The notes: generated by a model from the letters alone, not told the origin. 64,000 nt of DNA from Pseudomonas fulva 12-X (GCF_000213805.1 NC_015556.1:4856770-4920769), one strand, 5' to 3'; positions 34,658 through 47,876 are shown, counted from the stretch's first letter. Numbers and translations: made by a program.

Positions 34658-36550
34658 TCAGGCGCCGATCACGCCGCCGTCATCACGGGTGATGACCACC
34701 ACCGTCGAGCGGGGATGCACGCCGGCCTGATGATCCGGGAAGCTCGAACCGCCCTCTTCGCCCGGGTGCTGAATGCCCACGAACATGCTCCTGTAGTCCG
34801 GCGAGAAGGCCAGGCCGGTTACCTCGCAGCCCACCGGGCCGACCATGAAGCGACGGATCTCACCGGATTTCGGGTCTGCGCAGAGCATCTGGTTGTTGCC
34901 CATGCCGGCGTAGTCGCCCTTGTTGCTGTACTTGCCGTCGGTGAGGATCCACAGACGGCCGCCCTCGTCGAAGCCGACGCCATCCGGGCTGTTGAACATG
35001 TTGTCGGCGTTGATCCCATGGCTGCCTGCCTGGGGCGTGCCGGCATGCACCACCGGGTTGCCGGCGACCACGAACAGGTCCCACTGGAAATCCAGGGCGG
35101 CAGCATCGTCGCCATGCTCGCGCCAGCGCAGGATCTGCCCGTACAAGTTGTTGGCCCGGGGGTTCGGACCGCCAACCGGCTGGCCTGGCTCACCGCGCTT
35201 GCTGTTGTTGGTCAGGGTGCAATAGACCTGGCCGTCCTTGGGGCTGACGGTGATCCACTCGGGGCGATCCATGCGCGTGGCGCCAACACGGGTGCCGGCC
35301 TGGCGCGCGCGAATCACCACCTCTGCCTGGTTGGCGAAGCCATTGTCGGCAGTCAGGCCATTTTTCCCTGCCGTCAGCTCGATCCACAGGCCACGGCCTT
35401 TCGGGTGATCGGCATCGCCGTTGCCCTCGTCGAAACGCGCCACATAGAGCGTGCCCTGATCGAGGATATGGCGGTTGGCCTTGGCGTTTTCAGGGTCCAG
35501 GCGGTCGCGGGTGATGAACTTGTAGATGAACTCGCCGCGCTCGTCGTCGCCCATGTACACCACCACGCGGCCATCACGGGTGGTGGTCAACGCTGCGTTC
35601 TCGTGCTTGAAGCGACCCAGGGCGGTGCGCTTGATCGGCTTGGCTTGCGGGTCGAACGGGTCGATCTCGACGATCCAGCCATGGCGGTTCAGCTCGTTGG
35701 GGTTCTTGGCGATATCGAAGCGCGGGTTGAAACGATGCCACTCGTTCTCCACGCTGGCATGCTGCACGCTGAAACGTTTCTGATCCGGGGTGAACTGCAG
35801 GTTGGCATCGCTGCTGCCAAAGCAGTCACTGAAATTTTCTTCGCAGGTCAGGTAGGTGCCCCAGGGCGTCTGGCCGCTGGAGCAGTTCTGGAAAGTGCCC
35901 AGTACTTCGACACCCAGCGGATCGGCCTGGGTCTTGAGCAGCTCATGGCCGCGGGCCGGCCCACTGAAATCGATCGGCAGGTTGCCATGCACCCGGCGGT
36001 TGTACGGCGAGCCCTGTACGAAAGCCCAGCCATCCTTGCCGCGCCGCACCTCGATCACCGTCACCCCTTCGGCGTTCTGCGCCTTGCGCACGTCCTCGGC
36101 GGATTTAGGCAGGCCGCCATGGGCCAGCAGGTAACGGTAATTCACGTATTCGTTGTTGATGGCCATCAGCGCGCGGTCGGAATCGCCGGGCCAGGGGAAG
36201 AAGCTCATGCCATCGTTGTTGTCGCCGAACTGCAGCAACTGCTCGGCTGCCGTGTTGCTACCGTCACCCTTGAATGCCGGCCCGCCGTTGTGCAACGGCT
36301 GGCCCCAGCTGATCAATGGACGGAACGAATAACCGGCCGGCAGCGTGATGGTGTCGGCGGTGGAAGCCGGCAGGTTATTGAAGCCCAGCAACGGGCTGGC
36401 GACGGCGGCGCTGATCGAATTGGCAAGCACGCTGCGGCTCAGCAGCCCACCGCCGAGAAACAGTGCTGCGCCGGTCAGCGCCCCGGCGCCGATGAAGCGG
36501 CGGCGGGAAAGGGTCAGGCGTTCGAGGTCAGTCAATTGATCGTCATGCAT
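34658..36550 (-). CDS. phoX: PhoX-type alkaline phosphatase, Tat exported
   Basis: This 630-residue protein of the PhoX family (DUF839) is a periplasmic monomeric alkaline phosphatase that uses Ca and Fe. A twin-arginine signal (SRRRFIGAGALTGAALFLGGG) is at the N-terminus. The family hallmark NCSSGQTPWGTYLTCEENF is present around residues 220-240, as is the C-terminal ITDGKYSNKGDYAGMGNNQ region. The ATG at 36550 lies 7 bases from AGGAG; a GTG codon immediately before it is less likely. A predicted PhoB box lies upstream, so it is probably induced by phosphate starvation. It stands alone, convergent with the TadE gene. Confidence 0.92.
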   Translation of the reverse strand: MHDDQLTDLERLTLSRRRFIGAGALTGAALFLGGGLLSRSVLANSISAAVASPLLGFNNLPASTADTITLPAGYSFRPLISWGQPLHNGGPAFKGDGSNTAAEQLLQFGDNNDGMSFFPWPGDSDRALMAINNEYVNYRYLLAHGGLPKSAEDVRKAQNAEGVTVIEVRRGKDGWAFVQGSPYNRRVHGNLPIDFSGPARGHELLKTQADPLGVEVLGTFQNCSSGQTPWGTYLTCEENFSDCFGSSDANLQFTPDQKRFSVQHASVENEWHRFNPRFDIAKNPNELNRHGWIVEIDPFDPQAKPIKRTALGRFKHENAALTTTRDGRVVVYMGDDERGEFIYKFITRDRLDPENAKANRHILDQGTLYVARFDEGNGDADHPKGRGLWIELTAGKNGLTADNGFANQAEVVIRARQAGTRVGATRMDRPEWITVSPKDGQVYCTLTNNSKRGEPGQPVGGPNPRANNLYGQILRWREHGDDAAALDFQWDLFVVAGNPVVHAGTPQAGSHGINADNMFNSPDGVGFDEGGRLWILTDGKYSNKGDYAGMGNNQMLCADPKSGEIRRFMVGPVGCEVTGLAFSPDYRSMFVGIQHPGEEGGSSFPDHQAGVHPRSTVVVITRDDGGVIGA

Positions 36551-36599
36551 CACGGTGCTCCTGCGTTCTTCTGATGCGCAGGCAAGCTAGGCAAAAGAG

Positions 36600-36617
36600 A
36601 TGACGATTGGATGACGA
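36600..36617 (-). promoter_or_regulatory. Predicted PhoB box upstream of phoX
   Basis: On the phoX strand the sequence reads TCGTCATCCAATCGTCAT. These are two 7-base direct repeats separated by 4 bases, the 11-base periodicity and CTGTCAT-like half-site of PhoB boxes. It ends about 50 bases before the phoX ATG. Confidence 0.7.
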
Positions 36618-36688
36618 CCGTTCCTAGCCTGGCTTCGAGCGAGGTTGTGCACTAAATACCGGCTTTTCACAATTCTTGGGGTCGAGTC

Positions 36689-36820
36689 TGTGGATAAGCT
36701 GGTAGCGGACCTTTAGAGCCCTAGTACCATGGCCATTACGGAAGGATGTTCATTATTTGAACAGCCGCAATTCCTTATGCACAGATACCTTGGATAAAAA
36801 CTTTCATCACCTGTGGATAG
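36689..36820. promoter_or_regulatory. Cluster of DnaA-box sequences upstream of the ParD-like gene
   Basis: The 415-bp gap between phoX and the ParD-like gene has no credible coding sequence. It contains TGTGGATAA (36689-36697), TTATGCACA (36775-36783) and the one-mismatch TGTGGATAG (36812-36820). The first two match TTATNCACA exactly. Three sites in 130 bp is more than chance in GC-rich DNA, but whether DnaA binds is unknown. Confidence 0.45.
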
Positions 36821-36928
36821 AACGCTGTAAGTCAGTAGCTACGCTGTCTTCGCTAAATCTGGTTATTTCTTGAACAGCACCGTTAGGTCATCAAACCGAC
36901 AACCCGACTGGGCAATTTAGATTAATAT

Positions 36929-36952
36929 ATATGATCCATATACGAATCATAT
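36929..36952. promoter_or_regulatory. Inverted repeat before the ParD-like gene, likely autoregulatory operator
   Basis: ATATGAT (36929-36935) and ATCATAT (36946-36952) form a perfect inverted repeat 12 bases upstream of the ATG. It overlaps a second palindrome, TATATGATCCATATA (36928-36942). Ribbon-helix-helix antitoxins typically bind such short AT-rich palindromes over their own promoters. Confidence 0.5.
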
Positions 36953-36964
36953 AGAGATCTATCC

Positions 36965-37174
36965 ATGGGTATCGTCAATATCGAGGATGAGTTGCACGAC
37001 CAGATCCGTCGGGCGAGCAGCGTGTCCCATCGTTCCATCAACGCCCAGGCCAGCTTCTGGATCCGTATCGGCATGCTCTGCGAGATGAACCCGACCCTGA
37101 GCTTCAACGAGGTGGTAGCCGCAGAGTTACGCGCCGCTGGTGTATCTGCGCCTGGCCTGGCGAACGCCTCATGA
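36965..37174 (+). CDS. ParD-like antitoxin-family protein
   Basis: This 69-residue protein has the pattern of the ParD-like antitoxin family (ribbon-helix-helix): MGIVNIEDELHDQIRRAS, then HRSINAQASFWIRIGMLCEMNP. The start ATG is 12 bases after an AT-rich palindrome that may be its operator. Its stop overlaps the start of the methionine aminopeptidase gene (ATGA), so the two are translationally coupled in the way of toxin-antitoxin pairs, with the aminopeptidase in the toxin position. By family it should bind DNA as a dimer. Whether it neutralises anything is unknown. Confidence 0.8.
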   Translation: MGIVNIEDELHDQIRRASSVSHRSINAQASFWIRIGMLCEMNPTLSFNEVVAAELRAAGVSAPGLANAS

Positions 37175-37938
37175 TCAAGACAGCCGATGAAATCGCCCTG
37201 ATGGCCGAAGCCGGCAGGCTACTGGCTTCGGTATTCGGCCATCTCGACGGGCTGCAGTTGTGTGGCATGTCGACCATGCAGGTCAACGATATTGTGGATA
37301 ACTATATTGTCCACAAGCTGAGCGCGCGACCGGCAAGCAAGGGCCAGTACGGATACGTCTACGCCCTAAACGCTTCGCGCAACCAGGTGGTATGTCACGG
37401 CGTGCCCAGCAAAGGCGAGATTCTGCAGAACGGCGATCTGGTGAATTTCGATATCACCCTGGAGAAGGACGGCTATATCGCCGACTCCAGCAAGACCTAC
37501 CTGATCGGCGAGGTGTCGCCCGAGGCGCAACGCCTAACCCGCGTGACCTACGAAGCACTGTGGAAAGGTATCGCTGCCGTGCGGCCCGGCGGGCGACTGG
37601 GCGACATTGGCCACGCCATCGAACGTCACGCCCGCGCCCATGGCTATACGGTGGTTCGCGAGTACTGCGGCCACGGCATCGGCAAGCAAATGCACGAGGC
37701 GCCAGAAGTGCTGCACTGGGGCAAAGCAGGAACCGGTCTGACCTTGCGCGAAGGCATGACCTTCACCATCGAGCCGATGCTCAACCAGGGCAAGGCAGGC
37801 ACCCGAACCCTAGGTGACGGCTGGACGGTGGTGACCACCGACGGCCTGCTGTCCGCACAGTTCGAGCACACCGTGGCGGTCACCGCCGATGGCGTGCGGG
37901 TGCTGACACTGCGGCCGGACGAAACACCACTGCTCTGA
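37171..37938 (+). CDS. map: Type I methionine aminopeptidase paralogue
   Basis: This 255-residue M24-family enzyme removes N-terminal Met. All metal ligands of type I MAP are visible: Asp in LVNFDITLEKDG, Asp in YIADSSKTY, His in GHGIGKQMHE, Glu in FTIEPML and Glu in FEHTVAV. The catalytic His is in VCHGVPS. It lacks the N-terminal SH3-binding-type extension. Bacteria normally have an essential map next to rpsB; this copy, fused by ATGA overlap to a ParD-like gene, is likely an accessory paralogue. Its codon use and GC look like those of its neighbours. Confidence 0.93.
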   Translation: MIKTADEIALMAEAGRLLASVFGHLDGLQLCGMSTMQVNDIVDNYIVHKLSARPASKGQYGYVYALNASRNQVVCHGVPSKGEILQNGDLVNFDITLEKDGYIADSSKTYLIGEVSPEAQRLTRVTYEALWKGIAAVRPGGRLGDIGHAIERHARAHGYTVVREYCGHGIGKQMHEAPEVLHWGKAGTGLTLREGMTFTIEPMLNQGKAGTRTLGDGWTVVTTDGLLSAQFEHTVAVTADGVRVLTLRPDETPLL

Positions 37939-38002
37939 TACGCCTTAAGCGTTCCGGGGCGGCAGCACAGTGCAAACAGCTCGAGCCTGAGCCGCTTCCC
38001 AG

Positions 38003-38649
38003 CTAGTTATCCAGCTTCACCAGCACCCACGGCAGCATCAGCTGGGTCAGCGGGCCGATGCCGAAGGCGAACAGCAGGGTGCCGAGGCCCAGCACCTTGT
38101 AGCCGGCGAGCAAGGTGCCGATCAGCAGCACTCCCAATTCGATCGCCGTACGCATGGAGCGCAGCGAGTAACCGGTGACCCGATGCAGGCCGGTCATCAG
38201 CCCATCACGCGGGCCACGGCCCAGTTGAGCACCGATATACAACGCCGAGCCGAAACCGCAGAGCAGCACGCCGCCCAGGGTCAGCAGCAGGCGCCAGATA
38301 AAGCCTTCCGGCGCCACCAACAGCTGCAGGGTGAAGTCCGCCACCAGGCCGATAACCACGGCGTTGGCGATGGTGCCGAGGCCGGGGATTTCTCGCAGCG
38401 GAATCCACAGCAACAGCACCGTGAAGGATACCCCCACCACGACCCAGCCGAAGCTCAGCGGCAACAACTTGGACAGGCCGACATGCAGCGCATCCCAGGG
38501 CGAAAGCCCCAGGTTGCCGCGAATCATCATCGCCGTGGAAATACCGAAGAACGCCAGGCCGACGAACAGCTGCAGCAGCCTCAGCGGCAGGTTGCCAGCG
38601 CGCAGTTGAGCGATCGGCCCGAGCTGGGCCAGCGTAGCTTTGCCGGCCA

Positions 38650-38650
<1 letters not shown>
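38003..38650 (-). CDS. YczE/YyaS/YitT-family membrane protein
   Basis: This 215-residue integral membrane protein has about five to six hydrophobic segments (LPLRLLQLFVGLAFFGISTAMMIRG, FGWVVVGVSFTVLLLWIPL, VVIGLVADFTLQLLV, LLLTLGGVLLCGFGSALYIGA, ELGVLLIGTLLAGYKVLGLG). The repeated LGxSPWDxLHxGL and LGRGPRDGLMTGL elements are hallmarks of the YczE family, whose function is poorly known. The ATG at 38650 overlaps the glmS stop as ATGA, so it is translated in the glmR-glmS operon. The gap to the convergent map gene shows nothing clear. Confidence 0.82.
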
Positions 38651-40488
<1,838 letters not shown>

Positions 40489-40498
40489 AGCGTTCTCC

Positions 40499-41272
40499 TC
40501 AGGATGCGTCAGTGGCCGCGCAGATCAGCTGGATCCCGCGGGCCAAGAGTTGTTCGCGCGCCTCGCTGTCGAGACGCTCGTCGGTAATCAGGGTGTGCAC
40601 GCTGCCCCAGGGCAGCTCGAGGTTGGGAATACGTCGGCCGATCTTGTCGCTCTCGACCATGACGATCACTTCACGGGCCACCTCGGCCATCACCCGCGAA
40701 AGGCCCAGCAATTCGTTGAAGGTGGTGGTGCCGCGCTGCAGGTCGATACCATCGGCACCGATGAACAGCTGGTCGAAATCATAGGAGCGCAGCACCTGCT
40801 CGGCGACCTGGCCCTGGAAGGATTCCGAATGCGGGTCCCAGGTGCCGCCGGTCATCAGCAGCACTGGTTCATGCTCTATATCGCGCAGCGCGTTGGCCAC
40901 GTTCAGGGAATTGGTCATCACCACCAGCCCGGGCTTGTGGCCCAGCTCGGGGATCATCGCCGCGGTGGTGGTGCCGCTGTCGATGATGATCCGCGCGTGC
41001 TCGCGGATGCGCGCTACACCAGCCCGGGCGATCGCCTGCTTGTAGCGGGACACCGGCTGGCTGCTTTCGACCATCATTTCCTGAGGCAGCGGCACCGCGC
41101 CACCATAACGGCGCAGCAGCAGGCCGTTGGCCTCCAGTGCGGCGAGGTCCTTGCGGATGGTCACTTCGGAGGTGGCGAAACGCTTGGCTAGGGCATCGAC
41201 GCTCACCTCGCCCTGCTCGGCGAGCAAGGCAAGAATGGTATGGCGACGTTGCGGCGTGTTGCGTTTGGACAT
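40499..41272 (-). CDS. glmR: DeoR/GlpR-family regulator GlmR
   Basis: The protein has 257 residues. A DeoR-type HTH lies at the N-terminus ([35 protein letters not shown]), followed by a DeoR sensor domain with SGTTTAAMI and a phospho-sugar-binding pattern. It is directly upstream of glmS by 10 bases and is called GlmR in P. aeruginosa, so it probably controls amino-sugar synthesis. I chose MSKRN at 41272; an upstream in-frame start adds 15 residues unlike the family. The ribosome site is weak at either start. Confidence 0.9.
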   Translation of the reverse strand: MSKRNTPQRRHTILALLAEQGEVSVDALAKRFATSEVTIRKDLAALEANGLLLRRYGGAVPLPQEMMVESSQPVSRYKQAIARAGVARIREHARIIIDSGTTTAAMIPELGHKPGLVVMTNSLNVANALRDIEHEPVLLMTGGTWDPHSESFQGQVAEQVLRSYDFDQLFIGADGIDLQRGTTTFNELLGLSRVMAEVAREVIVMVESDKIGRRIPNLELPWGSVHTLITDERLDSEAREQLLARGIQLICAATDAS

Positions 41273-41345
41273 GCTTAAGTTTCGATTCGAAAGATAATGG
41301 TGCGAATCAAAACTCAAGGCGCTTTCGGCGTCAAGAGCAAACCTG

Positions 41346-41399
41346 CTGTGGATAACCTTTAAAGCTGCCGCTTTGCGCTGGTAGCCAGGTTATCCACAG
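41346..41399. promoter_or_regulatory. Inverted repeat of two DnaA-box sequences between glmU and glmR
   Basis: CTGTGGATAACCT (41346-41358) and AGGTTATCCACAG (41387-41399) are perfect 13-base inverted copies, each with an exact TTATCCACA. They flank 28 bases in the 134-bp gap between glmU and glmR. It could be a pair of DnaA boxes over the glmR-glmS promoter, or an RNA hairpin ending the glmU transcript. Confidence 0.6.
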
Positions 41400-41406
41400 C
41401 GTGCGA

Positions 41407-42771
41407 CTACGGCTTCATCTTGGTCGGACGCTGCCAGCCTTCGATATTGCGCTGCTTGGCACGGCCGACTGCCAGCGCATCTGCCGGCACCTCGCTGGTG
41501 ATCACAGAGCCAGCGCCGGTGGTGCAGCGGTCGCCCAGGGTGACCGGCGCAACCAGCGCACTGTTGGAGCCGACGAAGACATCCTCGCCCATCACGGTAC
41601 GGTGCTTGTTGGCGCCATCGTAGTTGCAGGTGATGGTGCCGGCGCCGATGTTGGTGCGCGCGCCGATCTCGGCATCGCCCAGGTAAGTCAGGTGACCGGC
41701 CTTGGCGCCCTCGCCCAGCACGGCGTTCTTCAGCTCCACGAAGTTACCCACATGGGCCCTGGCACCCAGCTTAGTGCCCGGACGCAAACGTGCGAACGGC
41801 CCGCAATCGGCACCTTCACCCACCTCGGCGCCTTCCAGATGGCTGTTGGCCTTGACGATCGCGCCCTTGCGCAGGGTGCTGTCCTTGATCACGCAATTGG
41901 GGCCAATCTGCACATCGTCTTCGATGATCACGCGGCCTTCGAGGATCACGTTGATGTCGATGGTCACGTCGCGGCCCACGCTCACCTCACCGCGCACGTC
42001 GAAACGGTGAGGGTCGCGCAGGGTTACGCCCTGGGCCATCAGCCGGCGGGCCGTTCGCTGCTGAAAATGACATTCGAGCTGGGCGAGCTGGATACGGTCG
42101 TTGGCGCCGAGCACTTCCATTTCGTCGGCAGCGGTAGCGGTGGCCACCACCAGGCCGTCAGCGACTGCCATGGCGATCACGTCGGTCAGGTAGTACTCGC
42201 CCTGGGCGTTGCTGTTCGACAGCCGCCCCAGCCAATCGCCAAGGCGCTTGCCGGGCACGGCGAGAATGCCGGTGTTGCCTTCACGGATCTGCCGCTGTGC
42301 CTCGCTGGCATCCTTGTGTTCGACGATGGCCTGCACGGCGCCCTGCTCGTCACGCACGATGCGGCCGTAGCCGGTCGGGTCGGCCAGCTCCACGGTGAGC
42401 AGGCCCAGCTGATTGTCGTTGACCAGCTCCAGCAGGCGTTGCAGGGTCGCCGGCTCGATCAGCGGCACGTCGCCGTAAAGAATCAATACCGTGTCGGCAC
42501 TCAGTGCCGGCTGAGCCTGGGCCACCGCGTGGCCGGTACCCAGCTGCTCAGCCTGGATGACGAAATTCAGGTCGTCGGCCGCCAGGCGCTCGCGTACCTT
42601 CTCGGCGCCATGGCCGATCACCACCTGGATGCTCTGCGGCTGCAAGCTGCGGGCGGTATCGATGACGTGGCCGAGCATGGGCTTGTGAGCGACCGGATGC
42701 AGCACCTTGGGCAGCGCCGAACGCATGCGGGTGCCCTGGCCAGCGGCGAGAATGACGATATCGAGGGACAT
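41407..42771 (-). CDS. glmU: Bifunctional GlmU (acetyltransferase and uridyltransferase)
   Basis: The 454-residue enzyme acetylates glucosamine 1-phosphate and forms UDP-GlcNAc. The N-terminal pyrophosphorylase has [18 protein letters not shown] (about residues 7-25), YGDVPLI and [12 protein letters not shown]. The C-terminal left-handed beta helix has hexapeptide repeats ([27 protein letters not shown]) and [24 protein letters not shown]. The start [13 protein letters not shown] at 42771 matches the family. It is transcribed in line with the ATP synthase operon, but a terminator lies between them. Confidence 0.98.
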   Translation of the reverse strand: MSLDIVILAAGQGTRMRSALPKVLHPVAHKPMLGHVIDTARSLQPQSIQVVIGHGAEKVRERLAADDLNFVIQAEQLGTGHAVAQAQPALSADTVLILYGDVPLIEPATLQRLLELVNDNQLGLLTVELADPTGYGRIVRDEQGAVQAIVEHKDASEAQRQIREGNTGILAVPGKRLGDWLGRLSNSNAQGEYYLTDVIAMAVADGLVVATATAADEMEVLGANDRIQLAQLECHFQQRTARRLMAQGVTLRDPHRFDVRGEVSVGRDVTIDINVILEGRVIIEDDVQIGPNCVIKDSTLRKGAIVKANSHLEGAEVGEGADCGPFARLRPGTKLGARAHVGNFVELKNAVLGEGAKAGHLTYLGDAEIGARTNIGAGTITCNYDGANKHRTVMGEDVFVGSNSALVAPVTLGDRCTTGAGSVITSEVPADALAVGRAKQRNIEGWQRPTKMKP

Positions 42772-42852
42772 GGCAGATCCAGATAAACGAGAGCGGAAAG
42801 AAAGAGGGTTCACAGCAATCCGTTGCGCGAGTGTCGATCAGAAAAGGGTTAA

Positions 42853-42874
42853 TCGCGGCTGAAGCCGCTCCCAC
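42853..42874. repeat. Single REP-type unit upstream of glmU
   Basis: TCGCGGCTGAAGCCGCTCCCAC is a REP-family palindrome resembling the units at 10.2 and 31.2 kb but with a different loop. It sits between the atp operon and glmU, next to a DnaA-box sequence TTATCCACA (42884-42892). Confidence 0.65.
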
Positions 42875-42915
42875 ATGATCGGGTTATCCACAACCTTGGT
42901 TAAATCGCGGGCAAA

Positions 42916-42943
42916 AAAAGGGGTAGCCAAGGCTACCCCTTTT
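42916..42943 (-). terminator. Rho-independent terminator of the ATP synthase operon
   Basis: AAAAGGGGTAGCC and GGCTACCCCTTTT pair perfectly around an AA loop, and on the minus strand the hairpin is followed by a T-run. It lies 26 bases after the atpC stop. Confidence 0.92.
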
Positions 42944-42969
42944 CCAAGCAACGATGAAGAGCGTCGGTA

Positions 42970-43398
42970 TCAGCTACCGCCGAACTTCTTGCGCATTTGC
43001 TGGACGGTGCGCAGCTGGGCTGCGGCCTCGGCCAGACGAGCAGCGGCGGAACCGTAGTCGAACTCGGCTCCCTGCTCGCTCAGCGCTTTCTCGGCAGCCT
43101 TGACGGCTTCCTGAGCGGAGGCTTCGTCCAGGTCAGCAGCGCGCTGCACGGTATCGGCAAGAACCTTGACCATGCTTGGCTGCACTTCCAGGAAGCCACC
43201 GGAGATGTAGAACACCTCGATATCGCCACCCTGCTTGACCAGACGAATCGGGCCCGGCTTGAGGTCGGTGATCAGCGGCGCGTGGCCCGGGGTGATACCC
43301 AGATCACCCAGGTTGCCATGCGCGATCACCATCTCGACCAGACCGGAGAAGATCTCGCCTTCTGCGCTGACGATGTCGCAATGGACTGTCATAGCCAT
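42970..43398 (-). CDS. atpC: ATP synthase epsilon subunit
   Basis: This is the 142-residue epsilon subunit of F1, part of the rotor stalk and an inhibitor of hydrolysis. An N-terminal beta sandwich ([39 protein letters not shown]) is followed by a C-terminal helical hairpin ([15 protein letters not shown]). I chose the ATG at 43398 (MAMTVHC), with GAGG upstream; the open frame continues 12 codons further without support. It is last in the atp operon, 42 bases after atpD, and followed by a clear terminator. Confidence 0.97.
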   Translation of the reverse strand: MAMTVHCDIVSAEGEIFSGLVEMVIAHGNLGDLGITPGHAPLITDLKPGPIRLVKQGGDIEVFYISGGFLEVQPSMVKVLADTVQRAADLDEASAQEAVKAAEKALSEQGAEFDYGSAAARLAEAAAQLRTVQQMRKKFGGS

Positions 43399-43440
43399 AT
43401 CTAGCCTCACGTAAGCGCCCGTTGCCGGGCGCACGGGTGA

Positions 43441-44862
<1,422 letters not shown>

Positions 44863-45723
44863 TTAAACCGCGGCAGCGCCGCCGACGATTTCCGAAATTT
44901 CCTGGGTGATCGCTGCCTGACGTGCCTTGTTGTAGATCAACTGCAGGTCTTTGATGAGATCGCCAGCGTTGTCGGTAGCGTTCTTCATCGCGATCATCCG
45001 TGCGGCCTGTTCGGCTGCATTGTTCTCGACCACTGCCTGGTACACCTGCGACTCCACGTAGCGCACCATCAGCCCGTCAAGCAGCTGCTTGGCGTCGGGT
45101 TCGTACAGGTAGTCCCAGTGGTGTTTCAGATCCTGATCCGCATCGGCCACCAGTGGAATCAACTGCTCCACGGTCGGCTTCTGGGTCATGGTATTGATGA
45201 ACTTGTTGGAAACCACGGACAAACGGTCGATGCGCCCTTCCAGGTAAGCATCGAGCATCACCTTGACGCTGCCGATCAGATCGTTGATCGACGGCTCTTC
45301 GCCGAGGTGGCTGATCGCAGCGACCACGTTGCCACCAAAGTTGCGGAAGAATGCCGCACCCTTGCTGCCAACTACGCAGAGATCGATCTCCACGCCGCGC
45401 TCGCGGTTTGCCGACATGTCCTTGACCAGGGCCTTGAACAGGTTGGTATTCAAGCCACCGCACAGACCACGGTCCGAACTCACCACCACGTAACCGACGC
45501 GCTTTACTTCGCGTTCGATCATGAAGGGATGACGGTATTCCGGGTTGGCGTTGGCCAGATGACCAATTACCTGGCGGATACGCTCCGCGTAGGGACGGCT
45601 AGCTGCCATGCGCTGTTGTGCCTTGCGCATCTTGCTGACCGCCACCTTTTCCATGGCGCTGGTGATCTTCTGCGTGCTTTTGATGCTCGCAATCTTGCTG
45701 CGAATCTCTTTTGCGCCTGCCAT
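44863..45723 (-). CDS. atpG: ATP synthase gamma subunit
   Basis: This is the 286-residue central rotor shaft of F1. It begins [36 protein letters not shown], the conserved N-terminal coiled-coil helix. [15 protein letters not shown] lies in the Rossmann-like centre, and the C-terminal helix [37 protein letters not shown] is intact. It lies 50 bases after atpA and 45 before atpD. Confidence 0.98.
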   Translation of the reverse strand: MAGAKEIRSKIASIKSTQKITSAMEKVAVSKMRKAQQRMAASRPYAERIRQVIGHLANANPEYRHPFMIEREVKRVGYVVVSSDRGLCGGLNTNLFKALVKDMSANRERGVEIDLCVVGSKGAAFFRNFGGNVVAAISHLGEEPSINDLIGSVKVMLDAYLEGRIDRLSVVSNKFINTMTQKPTVEQLIPLVADADQDLKHHWDYLYEPDAKQLLDGLMVRYVESQVYQAVVENNAAEQAARMIAMKNATDNAGDLIKDLQLIYNKARQAAITQEISEIVGGAAAV

Positions 45724-45773
45724 TTCACACCTATCGGGTTAGCAGGCGGGCGTCTCCCGACGCCCGCTGCGGC

Positions 45774-47318
45774 TTACCAGGTTTGGGTGGCTTTGAACTT
45801 CTCGATACCGGCTTTGAGCTGGCCATCGATGTCGTCGTTGAAGTCACCCTTCTCGTTGATCTTCGCCATCAGGTCGGCGTGATCACGGTTGAAGAAGGCG
45901 ATCAGAGCCTGCTCGAAGCTGATGATCTTGGCGACTTCGATGTCGGTCAGGAAACCACGCTCGGCGGCATACAGCGACAGCGCCATGTCCGCGATGGACA
46001 TCGGAGCGTATTGCTTCTGCTTCATCAGCTCGGTAACGCGCTGACCATGCTCGAGCTGCTTGCGGGTGGCTTCGTCCAGGTCAGAAGCGAACTGGGCGAA
46101 TGCCGCCAGTTCACGGTACTGAGCCAGAGCGGTACGGATACCACCGGAGAGCTTCTTGATGATCTTGGTCTGCGCAGCACCACCCACACGGGATACCGAG
46201 ATACCGGCGTTGACGGCCGGACGGATACCCGAGTTGAACATGGCCGATTCCAGGAAGATCTGACCGTCGGTGATGGAAATCACGTTGGTCGGAACGAACG
46301 CGGAAACGTCGCCAGCCTGGGTTTCGATGATCGGCAGAGCGGTCAGGGAACCGGTCTTGCCAGTCACGGCGCCGTTGGTGAACTTCTCGACGTACTCTTC
46401 GGAAACGCGCGAAGCACGCTCCAGCAGACGGCTGTGGAGGTAGAACACGTCGCCCGGGTAGGCTTCACGGCCTGGCGGACGGCGCAGCAGCAGGGAGATC
46501 TGACGGTAGGCAACGGCCTGCTTGGACAGGTCATCGTAAACGATCAGTGCATCTTCACCGCGGTCGCGGAAGTATTCGCCCATGGTGCAGCCGGCGTAAG
46601 GAGCCAGGAACTGCAGCGCAGCGGATTCGGAAGCCGAAGCAGCGACGACGATGGTGTTGGCCAGAGCGCCGGACTCTTCGAGTTTGCGAACCACGTTGGC
46701 GATGGTCGATTGCTTCTGACCAACGGCTACATAGACGCAGAAGATACCGCTGTTCTTCTGGTTGATGATGGCGTCGACGGCCAGGGCAGTCTTACCGATC
46801 TGACGGTCACCGATGATCAGCTCGCGCTGGCCACGGCCTACCGGGATCATGGCATCGACCGACTTGTAGCCAGTCTGTACCGGCTGGTCGACCGACTTAC
46901 GCCAGATCACACCTGGAGCCACTTTCTCGACAGCGTCGGTAGCGGCGGTGTTGATCGGGCCTTTGCCATCGATCGGGTTGCCCAGTGCGTCGACGACGCG
47001 GCCCAGCAGCTCCGGACCAACCGGAACTTCCAGGATGCGACCGGTGCACTTGGCGCTCATGCCTTCGGCCAGGGTGGTGTACGCACCCAGGACAACGGCA
47101 CCGACGGAGTCCTGCTCCAGGTTCAGTGCCATACCGTAGACGCTGCCCGGGAACTCGATCATTTCGCCGTACATGACGTCGGCGAGACCGTGAATGCGCA
47201 CGATACCGTCGGATACGCTGACGATGGTGCCTTCGTTACGGGCTTGGGAAGAGACGTCGAGTTTCTCGATACGTCCCTTGATGATTTCACTAATTTCGGA
47301 AGGATTGAGTTGCTGCAT
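45774..47318 (-). CDS. atpA: ATP synthase alpha subunit
   Basis: This is the 514-residue non-catalytic alpha subunit of F1. The regulatory nucleotide-binding P-loop is GDRQIGKTA. The conserved [23 protein letters not shown] and [20 protein letters not shown] (catalytic-site Arg region) follow. It begins [20 protein letters not shown]. It lies 21 bases after atpH. Confidence 0.99.
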   Translation of the reverse strand: MQQLNPSEISEIIKGRIEKLDVSSQARNEGTIVSVSDGIVRIHGLADVMYGEMIEFPGSVYGMALNLEQDSVGAVVLGAYTTLAEGMSAKCTGRILEVPVGPELLGRVVDALGNPIDGKGPINTAATDAVEKVAPGVIWRKSVDQPVQTGYKSVDAMIPVGRGQRELIIGDRQIGKTALAVDAIINQKNSGIFCVYVAVGQKQSTIANVVRKLEESGALANTIVVAASASESAALQFLAPYAGCTMGEYFRDRGEDALIVYDDLSKQAVAYRQISLLLRRPPGREAYPGDVFYLHSRLLERASRVSEEYVEKFTNGAVTGKTGSLTALPIIETQAGDVSAFVPTNVISITDGQIFLESAMFNSGIRPAVNAGISVSRVGGAAQTKIIKKLSGGIRTALAQYRELAAFAQFASDLDEATRKQLEHGQRVTELMKQKQYAPMSIADMALSLYAAERGFLTDIEVAKIISFEQALIAFFNRDHADLMAKINEKGDFNDDIDGQLKAGIEKFKATQTW

Positions 47319-47339
47319 AGCTCTGCTGCCCCTTCAAAC

Positions 47340-47876
47340 TCAAGATTTCAATGCTTCGGCCAGCTTCGCGATCTTGCCGCGAACTGAGCCATCGATAACC
47401 AGGTCGCCGGCGCGGATCACGACACCACCAATCAAGGCGGCGTCCTCCGCAGCGTGCAGGCGCACTTCCCGGCCGAGCCGTGCACTGAGAACCTTGGCGA
47501 GTTTGTCTTGCTGTTCATCGCTCAATGCGAAGGCACTGGTAACGTCCACGTCGATCGACTTCTCCTGCTCGGCCTTGTACAGCTCGAACAGCGCGAAGAT
47601 TTCCGGCAACAGGGCCAGACGATCATTCTCTGCGACAACGTGGATGAAATTGCGTACCTGGGCGTCGAACTTGTCACCACACACCTCGACGAAGGTGGTG
47701 GCCTTGTCTGTACTCGTCAAACGCGGGGCCTTGAATACGCTCTGCAGAGTGGCGTCCTGAGACACCGCCGCTGCCAGGCCGAGCATGGCTGACCAAGAGG
47801 CCAGCTGCTGGTGGGCCTGGGCGTATTCGAAAGCCGCCTTGGCATAAGGTCGGGCCAACGTGGTCAGTTCTGCCAT
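47340..47876 (-). CDS. atpH: ATP synthase delta subunit
   Basis: This is the 178-residue OSCP-type delta subunit that ties the peripheral stalk to F1. It begins [19 protein letters not shown], the family N-terminal motif, and ends with the signature [35 protein letters not shown]. It lies 14 bases after atpF. Confidence 0.98.
   Translation of the reverse strand: MAELTTLARPYAKAAFEYAQAHQQLASWSAMLGLAAAVSQDATLQSVFKAPRLTSTDKATTFVEVCGDKFDAQVRNFIHVVAENDRLALLPEIFALFELYKAEQEKSIDVDVTSAFALSDEQQDKLAKVLSARLGREVRLHAAEDAALIGGVVIRAGDLVIDGSVRGKIAKLAEALKS

Noticed and set aside
40489..40498. glmS ribozyme or riboswitch upstream of glmS
   Set aside because: Only 10 bases separate glmR and glmS; there is no room, and Pseudomonas is not known to use this ribozyme.
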